64,000 bases of DNA. Origin: Flagellimonas chongwuensis (GTDB taxonomy: Bacteria; Bacteroidota; Bacteroidia; Flavobacteriales; Flavobacteriaceae). The notes below the pieces were generated by a model. It made no database searches and had not been told where the DNA came from. It worked only from the letters and a program-made list of their open reading frames with translations. Within the stretch, counting starts at the first letter, position 1, and each line of letters starts with the position of its first letter. This document shows, piece by piece, positions 44,113 to 52,671 of this stretch. Location of the stretch: the NCBI RefSeq assembly GCF_013376415.1, contig NZ_WYET01000004.1, positions 806,001-870,000 on the forward strand. Direction: 5' to 3'. Made by a program: the position numbers and the translations under genes.

Positions 44113-45984
44113 ATGAACTTATTAACGGTCGAAAACATATCAAAATCGTATGGGGAGCTGGTGCTCTTCTCCGATATCTCCTTTGGAATCAATAAAGACC
44201 AAAAGATAGCCCTGATTGCCAAAAACGGAAGTGGCAAAACCTCCATTCTCAATATCATGTCGGGAAAGGACACCTCCGAAACCGGTCAGGTGACTACGCG
44301 CAAGGGCATCAAAATTTCCTTTTTGGAGCAGGAACCCAAACTCAATCCAAATTTGACCATTGAGGAAACCATTTTCACCACGGACAATGAAATCCTAAAA
44401 GTAATTGCCAATTACGAAAGGGCCGTTGAGAACCCCGATAATACAGAGCAATACCAAAAAGCTTTCGAAGCCATGGAGCGCTTAAATGCCTGGGATTTTG
44501 AAACGCAATACAAACAAATCCTTTTTCAGTTACAGCTTTCCAAACTCGATGCGAAGGTCAGCACATTATCTGGCGGACAAAAAAAGCGCTTGGCCTTGGC
44601 CAATGCCCTGCTCAACAAACCTGATTTATTGATTCTCGACGAGCCCACCAACCACTTGGACCTTGAAATGATCGAGTGGCTGGAAGCATATTTTGCCAAA
44701 GAAAGCATAACGCTGTTCATGGTAACGCACGACCGCTACTTTTTGGATAGGGTCTGCAATGAGATTTTGGAGCTGGACGACAACCAATTGCACACATATA
44801 AAGGCAATTACTCGTACTATCTGAACGAAAAAGATGCCCGGATGGAACGGGAAGCCGTAGAGCAACAAAAGACCAAAATGCTCTACAAAAAGGAGTTGGA
44901 TTGGATGCGCAGGCAGCCCAAGGCACGTACAACGAAATCAAAATCCCGGATTGATGATTTTGCGGAGATAAAACAGCGTGCCCACAAACGCCGACAGGAG
45001 CACGAGGTACAGCTAGAGCTCAACATGGAGCGCTTGGGCAGCAAAATTTTGGAACTGCACAATATTTCAAAATCCTACGGGGACAAAACCATCTTGGACA
45101 AATTCGATTACAACTTCACCAAAGGGGAACGCGTGGGTATTATTGGGAAAAACGGAACGGGCAAATCAACTTTTTTAAATATCCTTACGCAACGGGAAGA
45201 TGTGGAAGGCGGAAAAGTCGTGGTTGGTGACACCATAAAATTTGGATACTACACCCAAAAGGGAATCCCGGATAAAGAAGGTCAAAAGGTTATTGATGTG
45301 ATTCGCGAGTTCGGGGATTACATCCCCTTAAAAAAGGGAAGACAAATCTCCGCGCAGCAACTTTTGGAGCGTTTTCTTTTCGACCGTAAAAAACAATACG
45401 ATTTTGTTGAAAAACTAAGTGGTGGGGAACGTAAACGACTGTATTTATGCACTGTGCTCATTCAAAATCCGAACTTCCTGATTCTGGATGAACCTACCAA
45501 CGATTTGGACATTGTTACGTTGAACGTACTGGAAAGCTTCTTATTGGATTTTCCCGGATGCTTGATCGTGGTCTCCCACGACCGTTACTTTATGGACAAA
45601 ATCGTAGATCACCTATTTGTTTTCCGTGGGGAAGGTGTTATTGAAGATTTTCCTGGCAACTATTCCGATTATCGAGCATACGAGAGCAGTAAAGTAATAG
45701 AGGAACGCGAAAACAAGACCACATCTTCAGAAAAAACGGAAAACAATTGGCGGGATACGAGTGGTGGCAAACTTTCCTATTCAGAGCAAAAGGAATACAA
45801 GCAGTTGGAGAAGGATATCCAAAAATTGGAAGAAAAGAAAGTAGTGCTGCAAAACAAGTTTACAGACCCAGAAATGGATGGGGACGAAATTGCCAACCTT
45901 TCCATTGAACTTAAAGAAGTAACCGATGCCATCGAAGAAAAAACAGAGCGCTGGTTCGAGCTTTCTTCCATTTTAGAAGGATAA
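44113..45984 (+). CDS. ABC-F family ATPase
   Basis: A 623-residue soluble protein with two ABC domains. Domain 1 has AKNGSGKTS, LSGGQKKRLALANALL and LLILDEPTNHLD. Domain 2 has GKNGTGKST, LSGGERKRLYLCTVLI and FLILDEPTNDLD. Between them is a charged linker (EAVEQQKTKMLYKKELDWMRRQPKARTTKSK), and a coiled coil forms the C-terminus. ABC-F proteins bind the ribosomal E site and resolve stalled translation (EttA/Uup-like); which subtype this is cannot be settled here. It is 21 bp after the Lnb-like gene and 2 bp before the next. Confidence 0.93.
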   Translation: MNLLTVENISKSYGELVLFSDISFGINKDQKIALIAKNGSGKTSILNIMSGKDTSETGQVTTRKGIKISFLEQEPKLNPNLTIEETIFTTDNEILKVIANYERAVENPDNTEQYQKAFEAMERLNAWDFETQYKQILFQLQLSKLDAKVSTLSGGQKKRLALANALLNKPDLLILDEPTNHLDLEMIEWLEAYFAKESITLFMVTHDRYFLDRVCNEILELDDNQLHTYKGNYSYYLNEKDARMEREAVEQQKTKMLYKKELDWMRRQPKARTTKSKSRIDDFAEIKQRAHKRRQEHEVQLELNMERLGSKILELHNISKSYGDKTILDKFDYNFTKGERVGIIGKNGTGKSTFLNILTQREDVEGGKVVVGDTIKFGYYTQKGIPDKEGQKVIDVIREFGDYIPLKKGRQISAQQLLERFLFDRKKQYDFVEKLSGGERKRLYLCTVLIQNPNFLILDEPTNDLDIVTLNVLESFLLDFPGCLIVVSHDRYFMDKIVDHLFVFRGEGVIEDFPGNYSDYRAYESSKVIEERENKTTSSEKTENNWRDTSGGKLSYSEQKEYKQLEKDIQKLEEKKVVLQNKFTDPEMDGDEIANLSIELKEVTDAIEEKTERWFELSSILEG

Positions 45985-45986
45985 AA

Positions 45987-46487
45987 ATGTGGTTCCGATT
46001 CACTTCATATTTAAACTTTTTAGCCAAATCCAACAATCAGCATGGTGTGCACTCCCCTTTTGTGTTCCAATATGTGACAAAATGCCTCTATTCCAGAAAA
46101 AGACTTCACAAGAACAAAAGCATCAATACATTACTCAAGACCATCGGTTATTTTGGTTTTGAAATAGTCAGTATTAAAAATAATGTTGAGACTACGGAAT
46201 TGGTCAAACAGACTTTTCCCAAAGTTCGATTTGATGAAAACCCTGTTGACATTCTTTTTGTGGATGAAATAGACGTGCTATTATTTCAAAAAATATATTC
46301 CGAAGGAAAATTGCACAACGATAGCCTTATCTTGATTGACTCTATGTATAAAAACAAGGAAACCTTGGACCAATGGAAGTATTTGATTGCCTTACCTGAA
46401 ATCACCGTAAGCATAGATATGTATCATTGCGGACTTATTTCCATCCGAAGGGAACAGGTAAAGGAACATTTCACGATTCGAATTTAA
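45987..46487 (+). CDS. Shortened class I methyltransferase-like protein
   Basis: A 166-residue protein. Its N-terminal NNQHGVHSPFVFQYVTKCLYS and its C-terminal ISIRREQVKEHFTIRI match the two ends of a SAM-dependent methyltransferase family common in Flavobacteriaceae, usually about 230 residues. The middle, where the Gly-rich SAM loop (E/D-x-GxGxG) should lie, is missing, although the VDILFVDEIDVL strand and NDSLILIDSMY remain. The frame is intact. It is probably a degenerate or repurposed member without methyltransferase activity. It is 2 bp after the ABC-F gene and 17 bp before a small membrane protein. Confidence 0.7.
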   Translation: MWFRFTSYLNFLAKSNNQHGVHSPFVFQYVTKCLYSRKRLHKNKSINTLLKTIGYFGFEIVSIKNNVETTELVKQTFPKVRFDENPVDILFVDEIDVLLFQKIYSEGKLHNDSLILIDSMYKNKETLDQWKYLIALPEITVSIDMYHCGLISIRREQVKEHFTIRI

Positions 46488-46504
46488 AACGGTAATTTTA
46501 GGTT

Positions 46505-46666
46505 ATGGAAAATATAGCTACGGATAACACCATTTGGTACATCTTGGCCGTTTTGGGACTTATCTATCTGATTATTTTGTTCAGAAACAAGAAAGCGACA
46601 AAGCGTAGAAAGTCCCGCAAGTTTATGGAGGGAAAGCGTCAACGAGATAAAAACAATGAGCAATAA
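46505..46666 (+). CDS. Small single-pass membrane protein
   Basis: A 53-residue protein read by eye: MENIATDNTI, then a membrane helix (WYILAVLGLIYLIILF), then a strongly basic tail (RNKKATKRRKSRKF, KRQRDK). The positive tail places the C-terminus in the cytoplasm. Such small proteins recur next to cobalamin adenosyltransferase genes in related Flavobacteriaceae, as far as I recall. Function is unknown. It starts 17 bp after the methyltransferase-like gene, and the palindromic repeat begins right after its stop. Confidence 0.65.
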   Translation: MENIATDNTIWYILAVLGLIYLIILFRNKKATKRRKSRKFMEGKRQRDKNNEQ

Positions 46667-46667
46667 A

Positions 46668-46714
46668 CAATGTGCAATGGACAATTACTATTGTTAATTG
46701 ATTATTGAACATTG
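46668..46714. repeat. CAAT-rich palindromic repeat
   Basis: A 47-nt imperfect hairpin in three paired steps: CAATG/CATTG, CAAT/ATTG and CAATTA/TAATTG, around a short loop. It sits between the small membrane gene and the adenosyltransferase gene. Similar CAATTG-type intergenic palindromes are frequent in Bacteroidota; only one copy is visible here. Confidence 0.5.
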
Positions 46715-46726
46715 ATAACTGATACC

Positions 46727-47284
46727 ATGAAGATATATACCAAAACTGGGGACAAGGGCACCACATCGTTATTTACAGGCACACGTGTTCCCAAGCATCA
46801 CGTCCGCATTGAAAGTTATGGCACCATTGATGAACTCAATTCACATGTAGGGCTTTTACGGGACCAGGATATGGATGAACATTCCAAAAAAACACTTTCC
46901 CTTGTCCAAGAAAAGCTTTTTACCGTGGGCTCCATACTGGCCACAGAGCCCAAAAAGGACAAAAGGCTTAAGATTTCCCGCATAAGTTCCGAAGATATTG
47001 AGCTTTTGGAACAGGAAATGGACAAGATGAACGAAAGCCTTCCGGAAATGACACATTTTATACTACCAGGAGGGCACACCACCGTGTCATACTGTCATAT
47101 TGCCAGAACGGTTTGCCGACGGGGAGAACGTATGATTTCCTATTTACATGAGAATGAGCCGGTGCCGGAGAACGTTTTATCCTATATTAATCGACTTTCC
47201 GATTATTTATTTGTTCTGGCACGCAAATTGTCCAAAGATTTAAATGCCAAAGAGGTCAAATGGATTCCTGAGAAGTTGGACTGA
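46727..47284 (+). CDS. PduO-type cob(I)alamin adenosyltransferase
   Basis: A 185-residue protein with the ATP-binding N-terminus YTKTGDKGTTSLFTGTRVPKHHVRIESYG, TIDELNSHVGLLRD and the C-terminal ARTVCRRGERMISYL and INRLSDYLFVLARKL. It makes adenosylcobalamin, the cofactor of methylmalonyl-CoA mutase, whose chaperone MeaB is 10 kb downstream. I chose the ATG at 46727 (MKIYTKTGDKG); an ATG at 46712 lies beside the palindromic repeat and would add five residues. Confidence 0.93.
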   Translation: MKIYTKTGDKGTTSLFTGTRVPKHHVRIESYGTIDELNSHVGLLRDQDMDEHSKKTLSLVQEKLFTVGSILATEPKKDKRLKISRISSEDIELLEQEMDKMNESLPEMTHFILPGGHTTVSYCHIARTVCRRGERMISYLHENEPVPENVLSYINRLSDYLFVLARKLSKDLNAKEVKWIPEKLD

Positions 47285-47352
47285 CAAAATCGCTTTTTTG
47301 CCCTAAATGTTTTGTCAACAATAAAATAATTTTTAAATAATGGTGTTTTTAC

Positions 47353-47382
47353 TTGGCAGATTGAGTTTAAAAATTATTTTTG
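47353..47382 (+). promoter_or_regulatory. Promoter of the DUF2795 gene
   Basis: TTG (47353-47355), a 19-nt spacer and TATTTTTG (47375-47382) are a full match to the Bacteroidota promoter. The gene starts 28 bp downstream. Confidence 0.65.
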
Positions 47383-47409
47383 CAAAAAATTTAAAATCAA
47401 ACCGTTACT

Positions 47410-47634
47410 ATGTACTGGACTTTAGAACTAGCCTCATATTTAAGTGATGCGCCTTGGCCAGCAACCAAAGACGAACTGATAGATTACGCCATTCGAACAG
47501 GAGCGCCGTTGGAAGTTGTAGAAAATTTACAATCCATGGAGGAAGAAGGAGGCGAGATATATGAGTCAATAGAAGAAATTTGGCCCGATTATCCCACCGA
47601 AGAGGACTACCTCTGGAACGAGGATGAATATTAG
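47410..47634 (+). CDS. DUF2795 protein
   Basis: A 74-residue very acidic protein with the family-typical LELASYLSDAPWPATKDELIDYAIRTGAPLEVVENL followed by an acidic C-terminus (EEIWPDYPTEEDYLWNEDEY). DUF2795 is a small soluble family of unknown function. It has its own promoter (47353-47382) and terminator (47657-47684) and is therefore an independent unit just before secA. Confidence 0.88.
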   Translation: MYWTLELASYLSDAPWPATKDELIDYAIRTGAPLEVVENLQSMEEEGGEIYESIEEIWPDYPTEEDYLWNEDEY

Positions 47635-47656
47635 ATCCGAAAACACAAACCACGTT

Positions 47657-47687
47657 AAAAAGTCTCATTTGAGGCTTTTTTTTATGT
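47657..47687 (+). terminator. Intrinsic terminator after the DUF2795 gene
   Basis: AAGTCTC/GAGGCTT (7 bp, one G-U) with an ATTT loop is followed by T8. It is directly upstream of the secA promoter box. Confidence 0.75.
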
Positions 47688-47694
47688 AATTTTG
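47687..47694 (+). promoter_or_regulatory. -7 box of secA
   Basis: TAATTTTG matches TAnnTTTG exactly, 74 bp before the secA ATG. The only nearby TTG (47669-47671) is in the terminator hairpin with a short 15-nt spacer. Confidence 0.45.
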
Positions 47695-47768
47695 ACAGCC
47701 TGGCCAAAGAATTCCATCGTGATCCCATCAATGGAACGGCTTTTGACAATCAAAAGAAAAAACATTTC

Positions 47769-50700
47769 ATGAGTTTTATTAATTCCGTACTTAAGGTTTT
47801 TGTAGGAGATAAATCGGAGAAGGATGTAAAGTCCCTACAACCTTTGGTAAAAGAGATAAAATCCTTTGAGCAACAACTTGAAGGATTGTCACATGATGAA
47901 CTGAGACAAAAAACTACATCTTTTAAAGCAAGAATAGCTGAAGACTGTAAAGAGATCAACGATAAAATTGCCGAGCTAAAAGAAGAAGTGGAAAATTCGA
48001 ACGACATTGATCGTAACGAAGAAATCTACTCCGAAATCGACAAACTCAACGAAGAAGCTTATAAAGTTTCAGAAAAGACTTTGGAAAACATACTTCCCGA
48101 AGCCTTTGCCGTGGTAAAGGAAACCGCAAAACGATTTGCGGCCAACGAAACCTTAACCGTTACGGCCAGTGAATTCGACAGAATGCTTTCCGGCGATAAG
48201 GATTATGTTTCCTTGGAAGGCGACAAAGCGGTTTGGCAAAACTCATGGGATGCCGCTGGAAAAGAAGTTACCTGGGATATGGTACACTACGATGTACAGC
48301 TTATCGGGGGTATTGCCCTGCACCAAGGAAAAATTGCCGAGATGCAGACAGGTGAAGGTAAGACTTTGGTAGCTACCCTCCCACTCTACCTCAATGCCTT
48401 GGCCGGTAAAGGTGCCCACTTGGTAACGGTAAACGACTACCTGGCCAAAAGGGATAGCGCCTGGATGGCTCCATTGTTCGAGTTCCATGGGCTTTCCGTG
48501 GATTGCATAGACAAACACCGACCCAACTCCGATGGAAGAAGGGCAGCCTATAACGCCGATATTACTTACGGGACCAATAACGAATTTGGTTTTGACTATC
48601 TCCGCGACAATATGGCGCACACTCCAGATGATTTGGTACAACGTCCGCACCACTACGCCATTGTTGATGAGGTGGATTCGGTATTGATCGACGATGCTCG
48701 TACACCTTTGATAATTTCCGGTCCGGTTCCTGAAGGAGACCGTCATGAATTCAATGAACTTAAGCCACAGGTTTCGGATATCGTCCAAAAACAACGTCAG
48801 CATTTAACCGGCGTTTTGGCAGAAGCCAAAAGACTTATCAAGGAAGGCAACACTAAGGAAGGTGGTTTCTTGTTGCTACGGGTTCACCGTGGACTTCCTA
48901 AAAATAAGGCACTCATCAAGTTTTTAAGTGAAGAAGGGGTCAAGCAATTGCTTCAAAAGACCGAAAACTTCTACATGCAGGACAATAATAGGGAAATGCC
49001 AAAAGTGGACGAAGACCTATTATTTGTTATCGATGAAAAAAACAATCAAATTGAATTGACCGATAAAGGGGTAGAAAGCATCTCTACCGATCAGGACAAA
49101 GAATTTTTTGTGATGCCCGACATCGGTAGTGAAATTGCCAAAATCGAGAGCCAAAACCTCGAGATTGAAAAAGAAGCTGAACTCAAGGAAGACCTCTTTA
49201 AAGAATTTGCCGTAAAGAGTGAACGCATCCATACCATGACCCAGTTGTTGAAAGCCTACACCCTGTTCGAAAAGGATGTGGAGTATGTGGTGATGAACAA
49301 CAAGGTAATGATCGTGGACGAGCAAACTGGTCGTATCATGGACGGTCGTAGGTATTCGGACGGGCTTCACCAAGCTATTGAGGCCAAGGAGAACGTAAAA
49401 ATCGAGGCCATGACCCAGACTTTTGCGACAGTCACCCTACAGAACTACTTTAGAATGTACAGTAAGCTGTCAGGAATGACGGGCACAGCGGTAACGGAAG
49501 CAGGTGAATTCTGGGAAATATACGAGTTGGATGTGATGGAGATTCCGACCAACCGACCCATTGCCCGTGACGACAGGCAAGATTTGATCTACAAGACCAA
49601 ACGTGAAAAATACAATGCCATCATCGACGAAGTAACAAAAATGTCGCAATCCGGCAGACCTGTATTAATCGGTACTACCTCCGTTGAAATTTCGGAATTG
49701 TTGTCCAAATTGTTGAGCGTCCGCAAGGTTCCTCACAACGTATTGAACGCAAAACTTCATAAAAAAGAGGCAGATATTGTTGCTGAAGCCGGTAAAGGTG
49801 GTATTGTTACCATTGCTACCAACATGGCCGGTAGGGGTACCGATATTAAATTATCATCCGAAGTAAAAGAAGCAGGTGGTTTGGCCATTATTGGTACAGA
49901 ACGCCACGATTCTAGACGTGTGGACAGACAGTTGAGAGGTCGTTCCGGACGACAAGGAGACCCTGGTAGTTCCCAGTTCTATGTTTCTTTGGAAGATAAC
50001 CTGATGCGTTTATTCGGCTCTGACCGAGTTGCCAAAATGATGGACCGCATGGGCTTGGAAGATGGTGAAGTCATCCAGCACTCCATGATGACCAAATCCA
50101 TTGAGCGCGCACAGAAAAAAGTAGAGGAAAACAACTTCGGTATCCGTAAGCGTTTGTTGGAGTATGATGATGTTATGAATGCCCAACGTGAGGTTATCTA
50201 CAAAAGAAGAAGACACGCATTGGAAGGTGAACGCCTAAAGGTGGACATCGCCAACATGATCTATGATACCTCTGAAGCCATTGCGGAAACCAATAAAATG
50301 GCCGATGATTTCAAGAACTTTGAATTTGAGCTCATTAAATATTTCTCCATTACATCACCTATTGATGAAGACGAGTTCAAAAAATTGAGCTTTCAGCAGA
50401 TTGCCAATAAAGTCAACGACGAGGCCTATAAGTACTACAAAGAAAAAATGGAGCGTAGTGCCACGGTTGCCTTCCAAGTCATCAAAAAGGTGTACGAAGA
50501 TGAGTCCAACAAGTTTGAACGTATTGTAGTTCCATTTACGGACGGCATCAAGTCCTTGAACGTTGTGACCAATTTAGAAAAGGCGTACAATACCGATGGA
50601 AAACAGTTGATCACGGATTTTGAGAAGAACATCACACTGGCAATCATCGACGATTCTTGGAAAACGCATTTGCGTAAAATGGACGAATTGAAACAGTCCG

Positions 50701-51131
50701 TGCAATTGGCCGTTCACGAGCAAAAAGATCCCCTGTTGATCTATAAGTTCGAAGCTTTTGAACTTTTCAAGGAAATGATCGATAAAGTAAACCGTGAAGT
50801 AATATCCTTCTTATTTAAAGGAGAATTGCCATCGGAGAACACCTCTCAGATTCAGGAAGCCAGAAATGTCCGTAGACCCAAGGAAAACATTCAAACCTCA
50901 AAGGAAGAAATTCCGAACAGCGATGAATTGGCCGCACGGAACAGAGCTGCAGGACAAACTCAAGGACAGCGACAGCAGGTAACGGAAACCATTGTCAGGG
51001 AAAAACCGAAAATCGGTAGAAATGAAAAGGTCACCATTAAAAATGTGATGTCCGGGGAAAGCAAAACGGTAAAATACAAACAGGCCGAACCCCTTATAGA
51101 GAAAGGAGAATGGGTCTTGGTCAACGACTGA
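47769..51131 (+). CDS. secA: Preprotein translocase ATPase SecA
   Basis: A 1120-residue motor that drives Sec export. The Walker A MQTGEGKT is at residues 192-199, and VDEVDSVLIDDARTPLIISGP, the TGTAVTEAGEF region and DRQLRGRSGRQGDPG follow. It is longer than E. coli SecA because of insertions, notably the block between NBD1 and the preprotein-binding domain (VSDIVQKQRQHLTGVL...). The C-terminus (GRNEKVTIKNVMSGE...EKGEWVLVND) lacks the Cys-rich zinc tail that binds SecB in proteobacteria. It has its own promoter box and a strong terminator. Confidence 0.97.
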   Translation: MSFINSVLKVFVGDKSEKDVKSLQPLVKEIKSFEQQLEGLSHDELRQKTTSFKARIAEDCKEINDKIAELKEEVENSNDIDRNEEIYSEIDKLNEEAYKVSEKTLENILPEAFAVVKETAKRFAANETLTVTASEFDRMLSGDKDYVSLEGDKAVWQNSWDAAGKEVTWDMVHYDVQLIGGIALHQGKIAEMQTGEGKTLVATLPLYLNALAGKGAHLVTVNDYLAKRDSAWMAPLFEFHGLSVDCIDKHRPNSDGRRAAYNADITYGTNNEFGFDYLRDNMAHTPDDLVQRPHHYAIVDEVDSVLIDDARTPLIISGPVPEGDRHEFNELKPQVSDIVQKQRQHLTGVLAEAKRLIKEGNTKEGGFLLLRVHRGLPKNKALIKFLSEEGVKQLLQKTENFYMQDNNREMPKVDEDLLFVIDEKNNQIELTDKGVESISTDQDKEFFVMPDIGSEIAKIESQNLEIEKEAELKEDLFKEFAVKSERIHTMTQLLKAYTLFEKDVEYVVMNNKVMIVDEQTGRIMDGRRYSDGLHQAIEAKENVKIEAMTQTFATVTLQNYFRMYSKLSGMTGTAVTEAGEFWEIYELDVMEIPTNRPIARDDRQDLIYKTKREKYNAIIDEVTKMSQSGRPVLIGTTSVEISELLSKLLSVRKVPHNVLNAKLHKKEADIVAEAGKGGIVTIATNMAGRGTDIKLSSEVKEAGGLAIIGTERHDSRRVDRQLRGRSGRQGDPGSSQFYVSLEDNLMRLFGSDRVAKMMDRMGLEDGEVIQHSMMTKSIERAQKKVEENNFGIRKRLLEYDDVMNAQREVIYKRRRHALEGERLKVDIANMIYDTSEAIAETNKMADDFKNFEFELIKYFSITSPIDEDEFKKLSFQQIANKVNDEAYKYYKEKMERSATVAFQVIKKVYEDESNKFERIVVPFTDGIKSLNVVTNLEKAYNTDGKQLITDFEKNITLAIIDDSWKTHLRKMDELKQSVQLAVHEQKDPLLIYKFEAFELFKEMIDKVNREVISFLFKGELPSENTSQIQEARNVRRPKENIQTSKEEIPNSDELAARNRAAGQTQGQRQQVTETIVREKPKIGRNEKVTIKNVMSGESKTVKYKQAEPLIEKGEWVLVND

Positions 51132-51151
51132 TCCGCCCCAAATAGAAACCT

Positions 51152-51184
51152 AAAGTGGCAGTTATTAAAGCTGCCACTTTTTTT
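51152..51184 (+). terminator. Intrinsic terminator of secA
   Basis: A perfect 10-bp stem AAAGTGGCAG/CTGCCACTTT with a 9-nt loop runs directly into a T-run, 20 bp after the secA stop. Confidence 0.9.
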
Positions 51185-51233
51185 ATATCAAAAACATAGT
51201 TAGATTTACACCGTAAAACACCCCATTAAGCAA

Positions 51234-51267
51234 CTCTATCACACCGCTCAACCTTTTTGTGATAGAG
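51234..51267 (+). promoter_or_regulatory. Inverted repeat before the histidine kinase gene
   Basis: CTCTATCAC (51234-51242) and GTGATAGAG (51259-51267) are perfect 9-bp arms around a 16-nt centre. They end 19 bp before the kinase start. No TAnnTTTG box is seen. It may be an operator or a leader hairpin. Confidence 0.45.
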
Positions 51268-51286
51268 GCATATTCACACGCAGCAT

Positions 51287-52507
51287 ATGAGAAGTCCTGG
51301 CAAGGATACATATAGGATACAAGACAAGGTTACTTTGATACTTAAAGTAAATTACAATTCTTCCTTCTTTGCTGCCATCTTTGGATTGGCATGCTACTTC
51401 TTGTTGGGTATAGATGGTATTGTTCCTTATACTTTTTGGGGCTACGCAGTCATCAATCTATTGAACACACTTCTTTATAAACAACATGAAAAACTGGTGC
51501 TCACCTACAACCTGACCTCCATTCTTTCCATGTTGGGAGCAATTGTAATCACACTTTACAGTGGAGGCATAGAGAGCCCGTTCGTTTTTGTTTTGGCCAT
51601 AATAGTGTTTGCCGGATATGTGACCACTAAAGTTTTCGGTCAATTGTACCTTATTTTAAATTTGTCCGTTCTTACCATTTTGTTCCTATATGACACGGGT
51701 GATTTCAAGATTTCCGAAAATACAATTCCATTGGAATCACGCGACTGGTTCGCCTACTTGAGTGCCGTGTTCGCTGTGTACTTGTTGGGAGGAGTATTTG
51801 GTAAGAACCTTTTAAGTGCCCACCATAGGTTGTACAAATCCCGCAATGAGATTCAGGAACGTATAGACGAAAAGGAAATACTGTTGAAGGAAGTACATCA
51901 TCGTGTTAAAAATAACCTACAGACCGTTTCGAGCCTATTGAGCCTTCAATCAAGATCCATTGATGATAGCAAAATCAGCAACATCATCAAAAGCAGCCAA
52001 AACAGGGTGGTATCCATGGCCATGGTACACGAAATGCTCTACAAACGCGATGATTATCTATCCAAAATAGAACTGAAACCCTACGTTCAAGAACTGTGTG
52101 ACTATTTGGTCAGGTCGGTTAAGGGTAGCGTAAATGATGTGAAAGTCAATCTGGACATCAACAATTACAAGTTGAGCATTGACACCGTGATTCCTTTAGG
52201 TCTGATTATTAACGAAACCATCACCAACGCCTTAAAGTATGGAATTGCCGAAGTCCGAAATGGTGAGATTCATGTCTCTGTGGAAAAAATTGGGAACAAT
52301 AGATATAAAATGCACCTTGGGGACAACGGTATCGGGTATTCTGAGGAAATCAATCCTAAAACATCCAACTCCTTGGGACTAAAGCTCATCTACAACTTGG
52401 CCCGACAGCTTAGGGGCACCATTACCAGGGATTACGATAAAAAAGGGACACACTACACCATTGAGTTTGAAGAAGTGATAGAACAGTTCAATTCGGTAGA
52501 CCAATAA
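51287..52507 (+). CDS. Membrane sensor histidine kinase (HisKA_2 type)
   Basis: A 406-residue protein. About six membrane helices occupy residues 20-175 (FFAAIFGLACYFLLGID, ILSMLGAIVITLYS, FVFVLAIIVFAGYV, and others). A short coil leads to the HisKA_2 motif KEVHHRVKNNLQTVSSLLSLQS (phospho-accepting His205) and a HATPase domain (LGLIINETITNALKYG, LGDNGIGYSEE, NSLGLKLIYNLARQL). No receptor domain or partner regulator is nearby, so the signal and output are unknown. Confidence 0.9.
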   Translation: MRSPGKDTYRIQDKVTLILKVNYNSSFFAAIFGLACYFLLGIDGIVPYTFWGYAVINLLNTLLYKQHEKLVLTYNLTSILSMLGAIVITLYSGGIESPFVFVLAIIVFAGYVTTKVFGQLYLILNLSVLTILFLYDTGDFKISENTIPLESRDWFAYLSAVFAVYLLGGVFGKNLLSAHHRLYKSRNEIQERIDEKEILLKEVHHRVKNNLQTVSSLLSLQSRSIDDSKISNIIKSSQNRVVSMAMVHEMLYKRDDYLSKIELKPYVQELCDYLVRSVKGSVNDVKVNLDINNYKLSIDTVIPLGLIINETITNALKYGIAEVRNGEIHVSVEKIGNNRYKMHLGDNGIGYSEEINPKTSNSLGLKLIYNLARQLRGTITRDYDKKGTHYTIEFEEVIEQFNSVDQ

Positions 52508-52522
52508 ATCGAAAAACGAAAA

Positions 52523-52540
52523 GGTCGGCTTGCACCGACC
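52523..52540 (-). terminator. Terminator for the minus-strand small-gene pair
   Basis: GGTCGG/CCGACC around CTTGCA; on the minus strand it is followed by TTTTCGTTTTTCG. It lies just after the convergent kinase gene. Confidence 0.7.
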
Positions 52541-52573
52541 ATTCCTACCTATTTCCAAAATAAACTTAAACTT

Positions 52574-52669
52574 CTAAAATCTCCTCTCCCTAAAGGAAAA
52601 GGCAATGCTTGCCAATACAAACGCTATACTTAGGGACACCCCAAAAGGAATCAGTACATCCAACATCAT
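52574..52669 (-). CDS. Putative 31-residue membrane peptide
   Basis: Read by eye on the minus strand: MMLDVLIPFGVSLSIAFVLA, then SIAFSFRERRF. It is one hydrophobic helix plus a short basic tail. The first ATG follows the stop of the upstream 78-residue gene by 2 bp, so translational coupling is plausible, and a terminator lies 34 bp downstream. There is no recognised family; length alone makes this tentative. Confidence 0.45.
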   Translation of the reverse strand: MMLDVLIPFGVSLSIAFVLASIAFSFRERRF

Positions 52670-52671
52670 AA

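Noticed and set aside
46668-46714. CRISPR-like repeats
   Set aside because: The repeated CAAT words are arms of one hairpin; there are no equal-length spacers or cas genes.
48243-48803. 186-residue minus-strand gene inside secA
   Set aside because: Antisense to the conserved SecA motor domain; no independent support.
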